Origin: Nitrospira sp.
Lineage (GTDB): Bacteria > Nitrospirota > Nitrospiria > Nitrospirales > UBA8639
Direction: 5' to 3'
Length of the DNA: 64,000 nucleotides
Assembly (NCBI GenBank): GCA_011523385.1
Contig: WTGX01000019.1
Span: 1 to 64,000 of the forward strand
A program made the position numbers and the translations under genes. Numbering within the stretch: the stretch's first letter is position 1; the number at the start of each line of letters is the position of its first letter. Below, piece after piece: positions 50,049 through 59,689 of this stretch. The notes under the pieces are model-generated. The model had not been told where the DNA came from. It did no database searches and saw nothing but the letters and a program-made list of their open reading frames with translations.

Positions 50049-50701
50049 CAGACACGTCCGCTTTTTCCTTCTGTCATCCCTGATCAAATCGGGGACAGGC
50101 TCTGATCGCGGGGATCCAGCGTTATCTGTCATTCCGAGCGTAGCGAGGAATCTCGCCGTCATTGTAGCCGCGCGATCTCATCGCGCTTTCTTGCTGGAGG
50201 TAAGGGCCGTTCATTGAAGAGTCACAAGTACATCTTTCCCGAACTGCTACCCCGGGGTTTGTTACTCATAAGCCTTTTCGTGTAGGCTCTGGGCGAGCAG
50301 GTTCTGTCCGTAGTAGTGCTCTAACTTGTCGCTGTAAGGCTTATAAGGAAAAGCGCTCGTTGGACGTAAAGGTTTCCTCTTCGGCTTCGGGTTTTCCCCT
50401 CCTTATAATTTCACTAATCAGCCTCTCAGTTTTCTCCCCCAGCACTAGGAGTTGGCATTATACACGGGACAGAACCTTGAGGTCGGTGAGCATATATTAC
50501 GCCTCTGACTGGGTGTCGTGGAACAAATCAACATAGCTCTGATACATGAACCTCCGGTTGCGAGCCCGACCGGCATTTAGCTAATTTATAGTAAATGCTA
50601 ACTATATTATAATCCATATTCACATCATTGTTAAACGCTACATTTAATATATGGAATTTTGGAGAAGACAATAAAGGGGAGTAGAGTTCTGGGGGTGGCG
50701 G

Positions 50702-51487
50702 CTATTCCGAATAGTCCAGAGTCAGGTCGTGGTGGTCCGTGAGCCGGAGTCGTGCGAGACGGGCATCGGCAACGTCGCGCAACCTGGACCAAAGGACTTT
50801 GGCCAGGGTGGGCAGGGTAACCGGCCGGTCGGCAAATTCCTGGAGTCGCGACAAATTCGTGTCCGCGAGATTGTTGAGGATCTGCCTTTGGACCTGCTCA
50901 TCCAACGCCGCGATATCCGTGACGCGACCCGTGACGGGGTCTATCGGGCCTCGAATCGTGACGGCCAGGGTAAGGGGCCACGTTTCCACGTGGGAAGCAT
51001 CGGCGTCGCGCCGCACGGTCAGGGCATACCGGCGAGTCAGCAGGGCCTCGGTCGGTTCCGCATTGTCCTGCGAGGCCGGATCATTCGGCTGAGAGAGTTC
51101 GACCCAGAGGTTCTCTCCTTCGCAAAGCCGTATCGATGCAATGTCCCGGGTTTCGGGGCGCTCACGGAATTTCCGCCATAGCACCAAGGCTAGATTTTCA
51201 GTGGTAGGCACGAGCCGTTCAAAGTAGGGCATATCGAAGTTGAGGTGTTTGTGGTCGAACTCTTCGAGCACGTCCGTTACGATGTGTTTCAGGTCGTACA
51301 GATTGATGATCATCCCCGTGATGGGATCGACGTGTCCGCCGAGGGTCACTTCAAGCAGGTAATTGTGTCCATGCTCCTGGAAGCAGGGGCCGAAGACCCG
51401 TCTGTTGCGCTCCTCGTCCCACTCGGCGTTGAAATACCGGTGGGAAGCGGAAAATTCTATGCGTTTCGTGAGGGTCGATCGTGTCAT
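50702..51487 (-). CDS. 6-pyruvoyl-tetrahydropterin synthase/QueD-like protein with two PTPS-like halves
   Basis: N-half FSASHRYFNAEW..EHGHNYLLEVTLGGHVDPITGMIINLYDLK; C-half VTIRGPIDPVTGRVTDIAALDEQV lacks HGHNY. Confidence 0.85.
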   Translation of the reverse strand: MTRSTLTKRIEFSASHRYFNAEWDEERNRRVFGPCFQEHGHNYLLEVTLGGHVDPITGMIINLYDLKHIVTDVLEEFDHKHLNFDMPYFERLVPTTENLALVLWRKFRERPETRDIASIRLCEGENLWVELSQPNDPASQDNAEPTEALLTRRYALTVRRDADASHVETWPLTLAVTIRGPIDPVTGRVTDIAALDEQVQRQILNNLADTNLSRLQEFADRPVTLPTLAKVLWSRLRDVADARLARLRLTDHHDLTLDYSE

Positions 51488-51515
51488 ACTCGAATGAACG
51501 ACAAGGGATCCTAAG

Positions 51516-51561
51516 AAAAAGGCCAGGAGTTCCGCCGAGAGGCAAGAATCCTGGCCTTTTT
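51516..51561. terminator. Bidirectional-type terminator
   Basis: AAAAAGGCCAGGA...TCCTGGCCTTTTT between the IscA-like gene and the QueD-like gene. Confidence 0.75.
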
Positions 51562-51580
51562 GAACTCGAAGAGGCTGCGA

Positions 51581-51904
51581 TTAGGTGCTGAAGGAACTGC
51601 CGCAACCGCACGTGCTTTTTGCCTGCGGGTTTTTGATCGCAAACCCGGAGCCTTGCAGGCTGTCGACGTAATCGACTTCCGCGCCGCTCAGCATGGGAGC
51701 GCTTTGCGAATCCACAATGACTTTGACGTCGCCTTTTTCAATCACCGTGTCGTCGTCGTCCATTTTGGATTCAAAGGACATCCCATATTGGTAGCCGCTG
51801 CAACCGCCGCCCTTCACGTAGATCCGCAGTCCGATGACCTCCTCTTCCTCATCGTGGATCAATTCTTTGATTTTCTCTTCGGCAATTGGGGTAATTGTAA
51901 CCAT
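51581..51904 (-). CDS. A-type Fe-S carrier (ErpA/IscA-like)
   Basis: YVKGGGCSGYQYGMSFES and STCGCGSSF. Confidence 0.95.
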   Translation of the reverse strand: MVTITPIAEEKIKELIHDEEEEVIGLRIYVKGGGCSGYQYGMSFESKMDDDDTVIEKGDVKVIVDSQSAPMLSGAEVDYVDSLQGSGFAIKNPQAKSTCGCGSSFST

Positions 51905-52047
51905 GAATCCCTCCGATCAAATATGAAATGAACAGGTATCGTGTTTTCCGGATTCACGAAAATCCAGGATAGTTTCCTCTTGACGATCAATAATAACCAC
52001 CACCTCGGCGGTTGTCAATTTCTGTTGAAGGAAAAAATGACAAACGA

Positions 52048-52632
52048 TCAGGAGCGCAGGTCTTTCAGCCACTCTTCCCGCATGGCGGGTGGGACGTTCG
52101 CCTCTGCCTTGTAGTTCTCATGGGTAATCCGGATACCGGCATGAGACCCATCCTCGCCAAGCGTGTTCACAAAAGCCGGCGGAACCGCAAACCGCACAAA
52201 ATGGACCGCGCTGATTTTGTCTTCCTTGCTGTGCCCGGCTTCGAAGTCGGCAAACACGGCTTGATCCCCGACCGTGAGCGCCAGGGTGTCCGGCCGATCG
52301 AATTGCCGGAAGGAGTCGAGGATCTCTTTGATGCGTTCCTGGGTCGTAATTTCGATCATCACGGTGGCACTGAGTTCGCCTGGTTCGGGCAGCAGTGCGT
52401 TGTATACGTCAAACTCATCCTGAATTTTCGACGGATCGAAAATGCGTTCGGCACGAACCATTTCCTGAATTTGAAACAGCAGCGTGCGTCGATTCTCAAA
52501 AACCAGCGTGACCAAGGGGCCGACCTCGATCCGGCGTCGTTTTTTGAGGGCGATAATCTCCTGTCGAAACGTCGCGCGTTGGGCTTCGTAGTCCTCGTGG
52601 GAGAGAAGATCGGATGGGGTCAACGGGTTCAT
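52048..52632 (-). CDS. DUF3501-family protein
   Basis: Start MNPLTPSDLLSHEDYEAQRATFRQEIIALKKRRRIEVGPLVTLVFENRRTLLFQIQEMVRAER; ATGA overlap with the upstream gene. Confidence 0.85.
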   Translation of the reverse strand: MNPLTPSDLLSHEDYEAQRATFRQEIIALKKRRRIEVGPLVTLVFENRRTLLFQIQEMVRAERIFDPSKIQDEFDVYNALLPEPGELSATVMIEITTQERIKEILDSFRQFDRPDTLALTVGDQAVFADFEAGHSKEDKISAVHFVRFAVPPAFVNTLGEDGSHAGIRITHENYKAEANVPPAMREEWLKDLRS

Positions 52633-53918
52633 GATGGGAGGTCGTATGCGTCGCGAACGATTTGAATGGGATGCCGGGTTCCGTGTTTCGACAATGTTGC
52701 TCCCGCTTGATCGAGTTGCAGGGCTGAAAGAGGGCAATCCGATGCCACCAGGTCGGGCTCGCAATCGGAAATCGCACGGACGGCCTTCCCGGCGATCTTC
52801 ATGGACTGATCGAAAAATTCCACCTTGGCGCCCCATGAACCGTCGTGGCCGGAACATTTTTCAAGCACCTCGACCCGGGCACCCGTGAGTTCCATGAGTT
52901 CCTTGGATTTAAAGCCGATGTTCTGGTCACGCAAATGACAGGGCACCTGATACGCGATGCGCCGTGACGTTTGCCTGAACTCCGTGGACAACGCCCCGTC
53001 TTTTTTGAGTCGCATCAGATATTCGCAGACGTCGAACGTGCGTTCGGCCAACAAGGCCATATCCCGCGTCGGCACCAGATACGGATATTCCCGTTTGAAC
53101 ATGAGACTGCAACTGGGAGTGGGAACGACGAGGTCATACCCTTGCTGGAGATACGGCAGAAACAATCGCAAATGGTACGTGGCAGTCTGCACCATGGTTT
53201 CGGTATCGCCGAGATCAAAGGACGGCATACTGCAACAGCGTTGGCCCTCGGGCACGACGACCTCCACGTTATTCTTGACGAGGACCTGTACCGTGGCTTT
53301 TCCGATATCAGTGGCCTGATAATTCACCAGGCAACCCGGAAACACGACGACCTTATGCTTGGGGGCCGCGGGTTGCAGCGCCGGACCCCGTGTGCGCCAC
53401 CATGCGGGAAAGTTTTCCCGGGAAAAGGCGAGCACGTGCCGGTCCCGGTGCACGCCGATGATTGGTTCCAGCAGGCTCCGGATCCACCGCGTCAAGAGCA
53501 CCCGGTTGGTCAGCGAGGCGGTCATGCTTCCCAGTTTGCCGATCAGGTCCGTTTTGATCAGCAGGAGATCGCGCCAGGACGCGCCCTGTTCCTTGACCCG
53601 TTGCTTTTTCCACGCAACCATGAGACGGGGGAAATCAATTTGGTAGTCATGGGGCGGCGTGTACGGGCAGTGGTTGTAGCAGAGCTTGCAGTAATAACAT
53701 TCCTTCTCAACCTGTTCGTAATCCGCGGCAGTCAGCAGGGAGACGTCGCTCTCGTACTCGTCGATCCGGTCCAGCAGCGTGTTGAAGGACGGACACAGGT
53801 TGAAACACCGGCGACAACCGTCGCACACGTCGAAGATCCGATTCGTCTCCCGAACAAGATCGTCGCGCGTCCAGTCAACGGAAGTGAGGTGAATGTTTTT
53901 CAACGCAGGAGGTGCCAC
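52629..53918 (-). CDS. (Fe-S)-binding heterodisulfide reductase/GlpC-like protein
   Basis: CDGCRRCFNLCP and CYYCKLCYNHCPYTPP ferredoxin motifs; CCG-type C-terminal segments. Confidence 0.92.
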   Translation of the reverse strand: MAPPALKNIHLTSVDWTRDDLVRETNRIFDVCDGCRRCFNLCPSFNTLLDRIDEYESDVSLLTAADYEQVEKECYYCKLCYNHCPYTPPHDYQIDFPRLMVAWKKQRVKEQGASWRDLLLIKTDLIGKLGSMTASLTNRVLLTRWIRSLLEPIIGVHRDRHVLAFSRENFPAWWRTRGPALQPAAPKHKVVVFPGCLVNYQATDIGKATVQVLVKNNVEVVVPEGQRCCSMPSFDLGDTETMVQTATYHLRLFLPYLQQGYDLVVPTPSCSLMFKREYPYLVPTRDMALLAERTFDVCEYLMRLKKDGALSTEFRQTSRRIAYQVPCHLRDQNIGFKSKELMELTGARVEVLEKCSGHDGSWGAKVEFFDQSMKIAGKAVRAISDCEPDLVASDCPLSALQLDQAGATLSKHGTRHPIQIVRDAYDLPS

Positions 53919-53925
53919 GCGCCCG

Positions 53926-54040
53926 CGTTGTCATCCTGAGCTTGTCCTGAACGAAGCGAAGGACCTAGCGAAAGGATCTCGTCGTTGAGGTGCCTGGTTG
54001 TCAAGGAGAGATTCTTCACTTCGTTCAGAATGACGGATTC
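53926..54040. repeat. Dispersed TCATCCTGAGC.../AAGGATCT repeat pair
   Basis: GTCATCCTGAGCTTGTCCTGAACGAAGCGAAGGACC...GATTCTTCACTTCGTTCAGAATGACGG, inverted copies. Confidence 0.75.
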
Positions 54041-54069
54041 GGGGTATGGATTGGGTATTTTCGTGCCGA

Positions 54070-54498
54070 TTACGCGTTGCCTAACGAGTCCAGGCCTTTG
54101 GTAAAACGGTTGGCGTGGGAGCGTTCCGCCTTGGCCAGGGTCTCGAACCATTCCGCCAATTCCTCAAAACCTTCTTCCCGCGCGGTCTTGGCCATGCCCG
54201 GGTACATCTGCGTGTACTCGTAGGTCTCGCCTTCAATGGCCGCCTTGAGGTTCGATTCGGTGCTCCCGATGGGTTCACCCGTGGCGGGATCGCCGACTTC
54301 CTTCAGAAAATCCAGGTGGCCGAAGGCATGACCGGTTTCGGCTTCGGAGGTGTCGCGGAACAAACCGCCGATATCCGGGTACCCTTCGATATCGGCGCGG
54401 CGCGCAAAATAGAGATACCGGCGATTCGCCTGGGATTCGCCGGCAAAAGCGGCTTTCAGATTGTCATGGCTTTGTGTGCCCTTGAGACTCTTGCTCAT
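54070..54498 (-). CDS. Rubrerythrin
   Basis: [58 protein letters not shown] diiron motifs. Confidence 0.94.
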   Translation of the reverse strand: MSKSLKGTQSHDNLKAAFAGESQANRRYLYFARRADIEGYPDIGGLFRDTSEAETGHAFGHLDFLKEVGDPATGEPIGSTESNLKAAIEGETYEYTQMYPGMAKTAREEGFEELAEWFETLAKAERSHANRFTKGLDSLGNA

Positions 54499-54574
54499 AA
54501 GATCCTCTTTTGTAAGAAATGATATGATGAAATGAACCGGAGCCGGCAACACCTGACCGGCTTACATAAAGAAC

Positions 54575-55393
54575 TTACATGCTCAGGCTGAACGATCTGG
54601 TATATCCCAGAGAGATGCCAACCTCGTCAACGTCGAACGTGGATGGCACATAGGCACTCTGTTCTGTTGCTCCATCCCCGCTGGCGTGATCCATGTTCCA
54701 ACTGGAATATTGGATGCGTACGTCAAAACGATTCTTGCTGCTCCCGAATTCCAGGCCGCCGCCGATAAGCCAGGGCGTTGCATCACGTTTTTTGCGGGTC
54801 ACGCTACGAATCGCCTCATCCCCGGCCCCGAAGTTGTCAATGGCGATTTCAAAAGTCGCGTCCAGCCATTTCACTCCGGAAATCAGGTACACCGAGCGGC
54901 CTTCGCCCAGGAAGGCAAATCCCCGGGGCACGTATCCCAAGCGTGCATTGAACCCGAGGCTGTGGTTCTTGTTCACTTTCCATGCTCCGGGGAAGACGTG
55001 TTCTGCGGGAATGGGTCTCTCATCTCCCGTGTATGTTCCTTCCATAAACCCTTGCACGGCATTGGAGTAGACGGCGCCTTCAAGCTCGCCGGAGAGATAG
55101 ACCCGGTCGGACAGGAACGCGCGATAGCCCAGGTTTGCCGAGAACGCGTTGAATCCGTCACGTGCACGATCCGACCCTGCAACCTCACTGCCATCCGGAT
55201 ATGAAGGGAGAACTCCTGCGTTGTAGCGGACGTTTTTGGCAAACTCTGCCTCGGCGAGTTCGTGGCCGAAGCGAACTCCGGCAAACAAGCCTTCCGTGTC
55301 GTTCGCCCCCGCAGCCGGCACGAAAATCCACGACGTCGCGATAAAAAAGAGAAGACATCTGTGACGGCTATTGCGCAACCGCATCACGTACAT
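54575..55393 (-). CDS. Outer-membrane beta-barrel-like protein
   Basis: Signal peptide; alternating pattern; terminal aromatic strand VDEVGISLGYTRSFSLSM. Confidence 0.65.
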   Translation of the reverse strand: MYVMRLRNSRHRCLLFFIATSWIFVPAAGANDTEGLFAGVRFGHELAEAEFAKNVRYNAGVLPSYPDGSEVAGSDRARDGFNAFSANLGYRAFLSDRVYLSGELEGAVYSNAVQGFMEGTYTGDERPIPAEHVFPGAWKVNKNHSLGFNARLGYVPRGFAFLGEGRSVYLISGVKWLDATFEIAIDNFGAGDEAIRSVTRKKRDATPWLIGGGLEFGSSKNRFDVRIQYSSWNMDHASGDGATEQSAYVPSTFDVDEVGISLGYTRSFSLSM

Positions 55394-55432
55394 TCCTTCT
55401 ACCTTACGTCTCCCAGTCTCGAACCAATCCGG

Positions 55433-55912
55433 TCAAAACAGGCCGGACGCGTGCCCGGACGAGGCCATGAAGAACAACATGGGAATGGACAGCATCGTGT
55501 TGGTCCGTGAAGCCAGGAGGGCCGTACGCGCGGACTGTTTTTTCTCATCGGCCGAAGCCTCTTTGAGGCCCAGCACCTTTTTCTGGTTGGGCCAGATAAT
55601 GCCCCAGACGTTAAAGAGCATAATGGTGCCCAACCACGCCCCCATCCCGATGACGGCATCCTGGCCCTGCAGGGCGAACGCCGACCCGAACCGGCCCTGG
55701 TTCATCAGGAGCGCGGCGCCGAACAGCCACGTGGCCAGGGCGCCCCACCGGAACCACCAAAGCGCGTTCGGGACCAGATGTTGAAAGGCCTCCGCCTTGG
55801 TCTCCGGGGTGACTTTTCCCAGGAAGGGAACTTGAATGAAATTGAAGTAATACAAAATGCCGATCCAGGTGATACCTGCCAGAAAATGTCCCCAGGCCAA
55901 TAAGGTTTCCAT
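55433..55912 (-). CDS. Urate hydroxylase PuuD-like membrane protein
   Basis: WGHFLAGITWIGILYYFNFIQVPFL; multi-TM. Confidence 0.75.
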   Translation of the reverse strand: METLLAWGHFLAGITWIGILYYFNFIQVPFLGKVTPETKAEAFQHLVPNALWWFRWGALATWLFGAALLMNQGRFGSAFALQGQDAVIGMGAWLGTIMLFNVWGIIWPNQKKVLGLKEASADEKKQSARTALLASRTNTMLSIPMLFFMASSGHASGLF

Positions 55913-55962
55913 GGTCTATCCTCTTTGGGTTGAGTTCAAGTCAGTGGAAAGTCCGTAGACAA

Positions 55963-56052
55963 CTAGACAAGCATTTTCACCACAAAATACAGAACGACGG
56001 TCAGCACGAATCCTGCGCCTATCGTTCCGGGGATCGAGTCGAGTGGATTCAT
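55963..56052 (-). CDS. 29-aa single-TM small protein
   Basis: Minus strand MNPLDSIPGTIGAGFVLTVVLYFVVKMLV* preceded by AAGGAGGACACC Shine-Dalgarno; absent from the supplied ORF track because of length. Confidence 0.7.
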   Translation of the reverse strand: MNPLDSIPGTIGAGFVLTVVLYFVVKMLV

Positions 56053-56266
56053 GGTGTCCTCCTTGATATTGGGCGATTTGTTGTCTGAAGGGAGTGGCTT
56101 CGCTCGTCGCAGAGGCGATGAGCCGACGCCGCCTTGGCCGGCAATTACCCTATCCTATTCCATGGGCAGACTGCAAGAGAGCAGGCTTTGCATCCACCTT
56201 CCTTTGTAAGAGTCGCGGGCCATTCCCACGGGACGACACGGGGGTCGTCCCCTACGGCGCCATGGT

Positions 56267-58105
56267 TCATTCTGGTAGGGGCGGGTCCCTGTGCCTGCCC
56301 TCCTTGCTCAGTTCGCCGTAGGGAGGAAGGGTGGTGAGGCGATGATCGTCTACGGCGCCGCCGACGGTGAAATGGTACAAGGACTGAAATTGCGTATCGG
56401 GATGCCACCCCAGCACGCGATGCACGGGATCATCGAAAAAACAACCGATACCGGTTGAACGGACACCGGCCGCTTCCGCTTCGAGATACAGCACCTGCCC
56501 AATGAGTCCAGTCTCCCAAAACAGACGCTTGTAGAACCACGGGCCATGTTTTTCCATCGACGCCTCGAACTCCGCTATCATTCCCAATGAAAACGCACCG
56601 TCGCCCGCGATTTCCTGATGGCAACTTACCTGCATGGCAATACGCTGGGCGTTTCCGTCTTCCAGTAAAAACAACGGAAGCGATGCGGGACAATGCTCGG
56701 GAACGGTCCAGGCGAATTGCTCGTGCATGGCTTGTTGAAAAGTGGCCTTGAGCGCCGGATCATCGTTGCGCAGCAGCATGTAGATGCCGGGGAGGAGACC
56801 GTCGACGCGATGCACGAACAGGGCCAGGTGGATGGTGGGATCCCACGGCAGCGAATCCCACGGCATGGGCCGTTCGGCCACTGGTCTATCCACGTGCGGC
56901 ATGACGCGCTCCAGCATCGTGAAGAATTGTCGGGCGGATATCGACGTGTTTCCGTCGAACGCCACCGCACTCCGGCGTTGGTGAATGATCTGGTGCGCGG
57001 AGATCGTGCTCGAAACAGGAGTTGAAGGAGTCGCCGTTTCCGTTCTGCCCTGTTCCGCACGTTGGATAGGAGAGGGGAGCAGTTGGAGTGCCGACCGTTC
57101 CGTCGAGGCCTTCCAGGACGCCTTGGTCACATCATCGATGATTTCCCAGGGAACGGGGTTGTCGCGGCTCAACCGGTTTGCCGTGCCTCGCCAATCTCCT
57201 TCTTCCCAATGCCGGAGCACGGCCTGATCAACGGTGAGTGGCAGGGATGCTTCTTGTTCCCCTCCTTTGCCTGCCCTGAGCCTGTCCTGAGCGTAGTCGA
57301 AGGGCGAAGTCGAAGGGTCAGGAGGGGATAGGGGAGGTAGAGGAGTTGGCGTGGGACAGACGACGCACAGCAATTCGGGAAATTCGGGTTCAGCACGATC
57401 GAATTCATGCAAGCGGTTCAAGCCGAGCAGGGTTGCAATCGTCCGGTCATCGAGCCCGGCGAGAAGAAAGACTCGCCACCCGAGCGCGGCTCCCGCAATC
57501 CGCAACGTGCCCAGCGCGTGGCCGACGTCGTGCTGGCAGTAGCGAAACGCGCGTTCCCCGTATTTCCACGCTTCCCGCCAATGGATGGAACTCAGCCCCA
57601 CGAAAAAGGACTCCGGGGGAAAGGGTTGCAGGAGGGTTTCAATCGCCTCTGTCGCCCCCTGCCACCGGTGCTCCAAACCGTGTTCCTTGGAGGCATAGTG
57701 ATGGAGCCCCGGTTTCAGCGGCAGATCGCGGTTTTCCCCGATCAGCAGATAGCCCTCCGTGGGGTGCAGGTTGCCGCTGGACGGATTGCTCCGCAACGCC
57801 CAGCGGTTTCCTCCGTATTCTTTCCACGCCGTGATGGAGAGGCCGTATTCGAAGAATCGGGAAAGACTGTTCAGGGTCAAGGGTTGAGCAGGGACCGGTT
57901 GTGAGGAAAAGAGCGATTCGTACGGAGGCGACACGGGGTCGTCGCCGGCATCGAGCAGCGGCAATGTGTAGAGCGGAGCCCCTTCATAGCGCCGGAAGGG
58001 ATCGGGCTGGTTGGCCCAGTCCATGTACCCCAAGGCGCGGGCGTACCGGTTGAAGTCGTGCTTGGTCTGCTCATGGTAGTGTTTCACGAGTTCGAGGGGC
58101 TTCAT
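56267..58105 (-). CDS. SagB/ThcOx-type nitroreductase-fold oxidoreductase, tandem
   Basis: LTLNSLSRFFEYGLSITAWKEYGGNRWALRSNPSSGNLHPTEGYLLIG; second half HQRRSAVAFDGNTSISARQFF...EAEAAGVRSTGIGCFFDDPVHRVLG. Confidence 0.9.
   Translation of the reverse strand: MKPLELVKHYHEQTKHDFNRYARALGYMDWANQPDPFRRYEGAPLYTLPLLDAGDDPVSPPYESLFSSQPVPAQPLTLNSLSRFFEYGLSITAWKEYGGNRWALRSNPSSGNLHPTEGYLLIGENRDLPLKPGLHHYASKEHGLEHRWQGATEAIETLLQPFPPESFFVGLSSIHWREAWKYGERAFRYCQHDVGHALGTLRIAGAALGWRVFLLAGLDDRTIATLLGLNRLHEFDRAEPEFPELLCVVCPTPTPLPPLSPPDPSTSPFDYAQDRLRAGKGGEQEASLPLTVDQAVLRHWEEGDWRGTANRLSRDNPVPWEIIDDVTKASWKASTERSALQLLPSPIQRAEQGRTETATPSTPVSSTISAHQIIHQRRSAVAFDGNTSISARQFFTMLERVMPHVDRPVAERPMPWDSLPWDPTIHLALFVHRVDGLLPGIYMLLRNDDPALKATFQQAMHEQFAWTVPEHCPASLPLFLLEDGNAQRIAMQVSCHQEIAGDGAFSLGMIAEFEASMEKHGPWFYKRLFWETGLIGQVLYLEAEAAGVRSTGIGCFFDDPVHRVLGWHPDTQFQSLYHFTVGGAVDDHRLTTLPPYGELSKEGRHRDPPLPE
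57258..57330. repeat. Dispersed repeat embedded in-frame in the SagB-type gene
   Basis: cctgccctgagcctgtcctgagcgtagtcgaagggcgaagtcgaagggtcagg encodes SPFDYAQDRLRAGK. Confidence 0.75.
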
Positions 58106-58322
58106 CGGACATGGATTCTACCGCCCCGCATTGCTGAGGACAAAGCACCTGATCCCACGTCCGAGACGATTGGGCGAGGGTAACACTGGATTGTCGTCCT
58201 GCGGTATGCTAATATCGCTCTCCGATTCACCCGTCATCCGGTTCCTGACGGAAGATATCTGACAGTCACTGCTTATTCACTGACTCACTCATTCACTTAC
58301 TTACTAAGGGAGGCGCTACATT

Positions 58323-58568
58323 ATGCCGTCAACAGAAGAACGCGTTAAAACCCTCATTAGCGAGAACCTCAAAGTAGAAGGGCAGCCGTTGAATATGCCG
58401 GAGGATCTGAATACCCGACTCACGACGCTCGGCGTGTCCTCCTTGGATGTTGTTGCGTTCGGAAAAGTGGTCGCTCAGGAGTTCAACGTGACGTTGACAC
58501 CCGAGGATTGTGTGAAGGTCGACACAGTACGGAAATTGATCGACTTTATCGATAGCCGCACCGGTTGA
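58323..58568 (+). CDS. Stand-alone acyl carrier protein
   Basis: 81 aa; LGVSSLDVVAFGKVVAQEFNVTLTPEDCVKVDTVRKLIDFI. Confidence 0.85.
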   Translation: MPSTEERVKTLISENLKVEGQPLNMPEDLNTRLTTLGVSSLDVVAFGKVVAQEFNVTLTPEDCVKVDTVRKLIDFIDSRTG

Positions 58569-58638
58569 ACATCGTTGGCTCCACCACCGCTTTTCAGCGG
58601 GCTTGGTGTAGGGCCCGACAAGTGGCCCCGATCTTTCC

Positions 58639-59544
58639 ATGACTTCAGAGCCCGTGTGGGAGATACCCGAGCCGCGCTCGGTGTGCGAAGTGCGCCTCGA
58701 CGAGGACACCGTCACGACCCTGAGGCGGCACGGGAATCCCGACGGCCCCCGGCTCGTGCTGAGCCATGGGAACGGGCTGGCGATAGATCTCTATTACCCG
58801 TTCTGGTCATTACTCACCGATGAGTTCGACCTCATCGTCTATGACCTCAGGAACCACGGATGGAATATCGTTGGTTCCCGCCAAAAGCATAACGTTGCGA
58901 CCCTGATTCGTGATCAGGAACGTATTCTGGAAGCCATTGACCGGCACTACGGGAACAAACCAAAAATCGGTGTCTTTCACTCCGCTTCGGCCCTGGTCAC
59001 GCTCTTTTTATCTACTGAAAGCAACAGCCTGGCGGCGCAGGTTTTGTTTGATCCCCCGCTGTGCAAACCCGGTAGAAGCCAGATAGAATTTGATGAGGCC
59101 GCCGAACACGCCGCCGCACTCACCCGGCGACGCGGGCATCGGTTTCAAACACAAGAAGATTTCGTCGAACTCCTTCGTTGCGTGCCGGCCTTCACTCGTG
59201 TCGTTCCCGGCGTGTTGGACCTCATGGCAAGGACGACGCTTCGACGGTCCGCCGACGGACAGGATTATGAACTCCGGTGCCCTCGTGAATACGAGGCCCA
59301 GATCATGGATTACGTCAGGGGATTTTCACCGTTGGTGGACCTGGGAGCGCTTCCATGCCCCACAAAAATCGTCGGAGCCGATCCTACCCTGCCGTATGCC
59401 TACCTGCCGACGGTCGACTTCGTCCATGTGATGACCGTGGAGTATGACTTCCTGCCTGAGACGACGCACTTCCTTCAACTCGAAGCCCCAAAGGAGTGCG
59501 TTGCGGAGGTCCGGGAATTTCTGGAGCAGAACAGCCTGTTGTAG
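58639..59544 (+). CDS. Alpha/beta hydrolase
   Basis: LVLSHGNGLAIDLYYPFWSLLTDEFDLIVYDLRNHGWN, VFHSASALVTLF nucleophile region. Confidence 0.85.
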   Translation: MTSEPVWEIPEPRSVCEVRLDEDTVTTLRRHGNPDGPRLVLSHGNGLAIDLYYPFWSLLTDEFDLIVYDLRNHGWNIVGSRQKHNVATLIRDQERILEAIDRHYGNKPKIGVFHSASALVTLFLSTESNSLAAQVLFDPPLCKPGRSQIEFDEAAEHAAALTRRRGHRFQTQEDFVELLRCVPAFTRVVPGVLDLMARTTLRRSADGQDYELRCPREYEAQIMDYVRGFSPLVDLGALPCPTKIVGADPTLPYAYLPTVDFVHVMTVEYDFLPETTHFLQLEAPKECVAEVREFLEQNSLL

Positions 59545-59689
59545 AACTTCTCCTTTTTTGTAGCCGCGCCATCCCTGCTCGGAGGCAGGGACATGCCTCA
59601 TGGCGCTTCTCTTCCGAACGGCCTCTCCAAGCCGCCTAAGATGCGGCCGCTACAACTGCGGAGAGGCCTAACCACAATAACATTGTCAT

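Noticed and set aside
53900-54151. 83-aa ORF containing [11 protein letters not shown] and SLRSGQAQDD
   Set aside because: These peptides are translations of the dispersed repeat, not a real gene.
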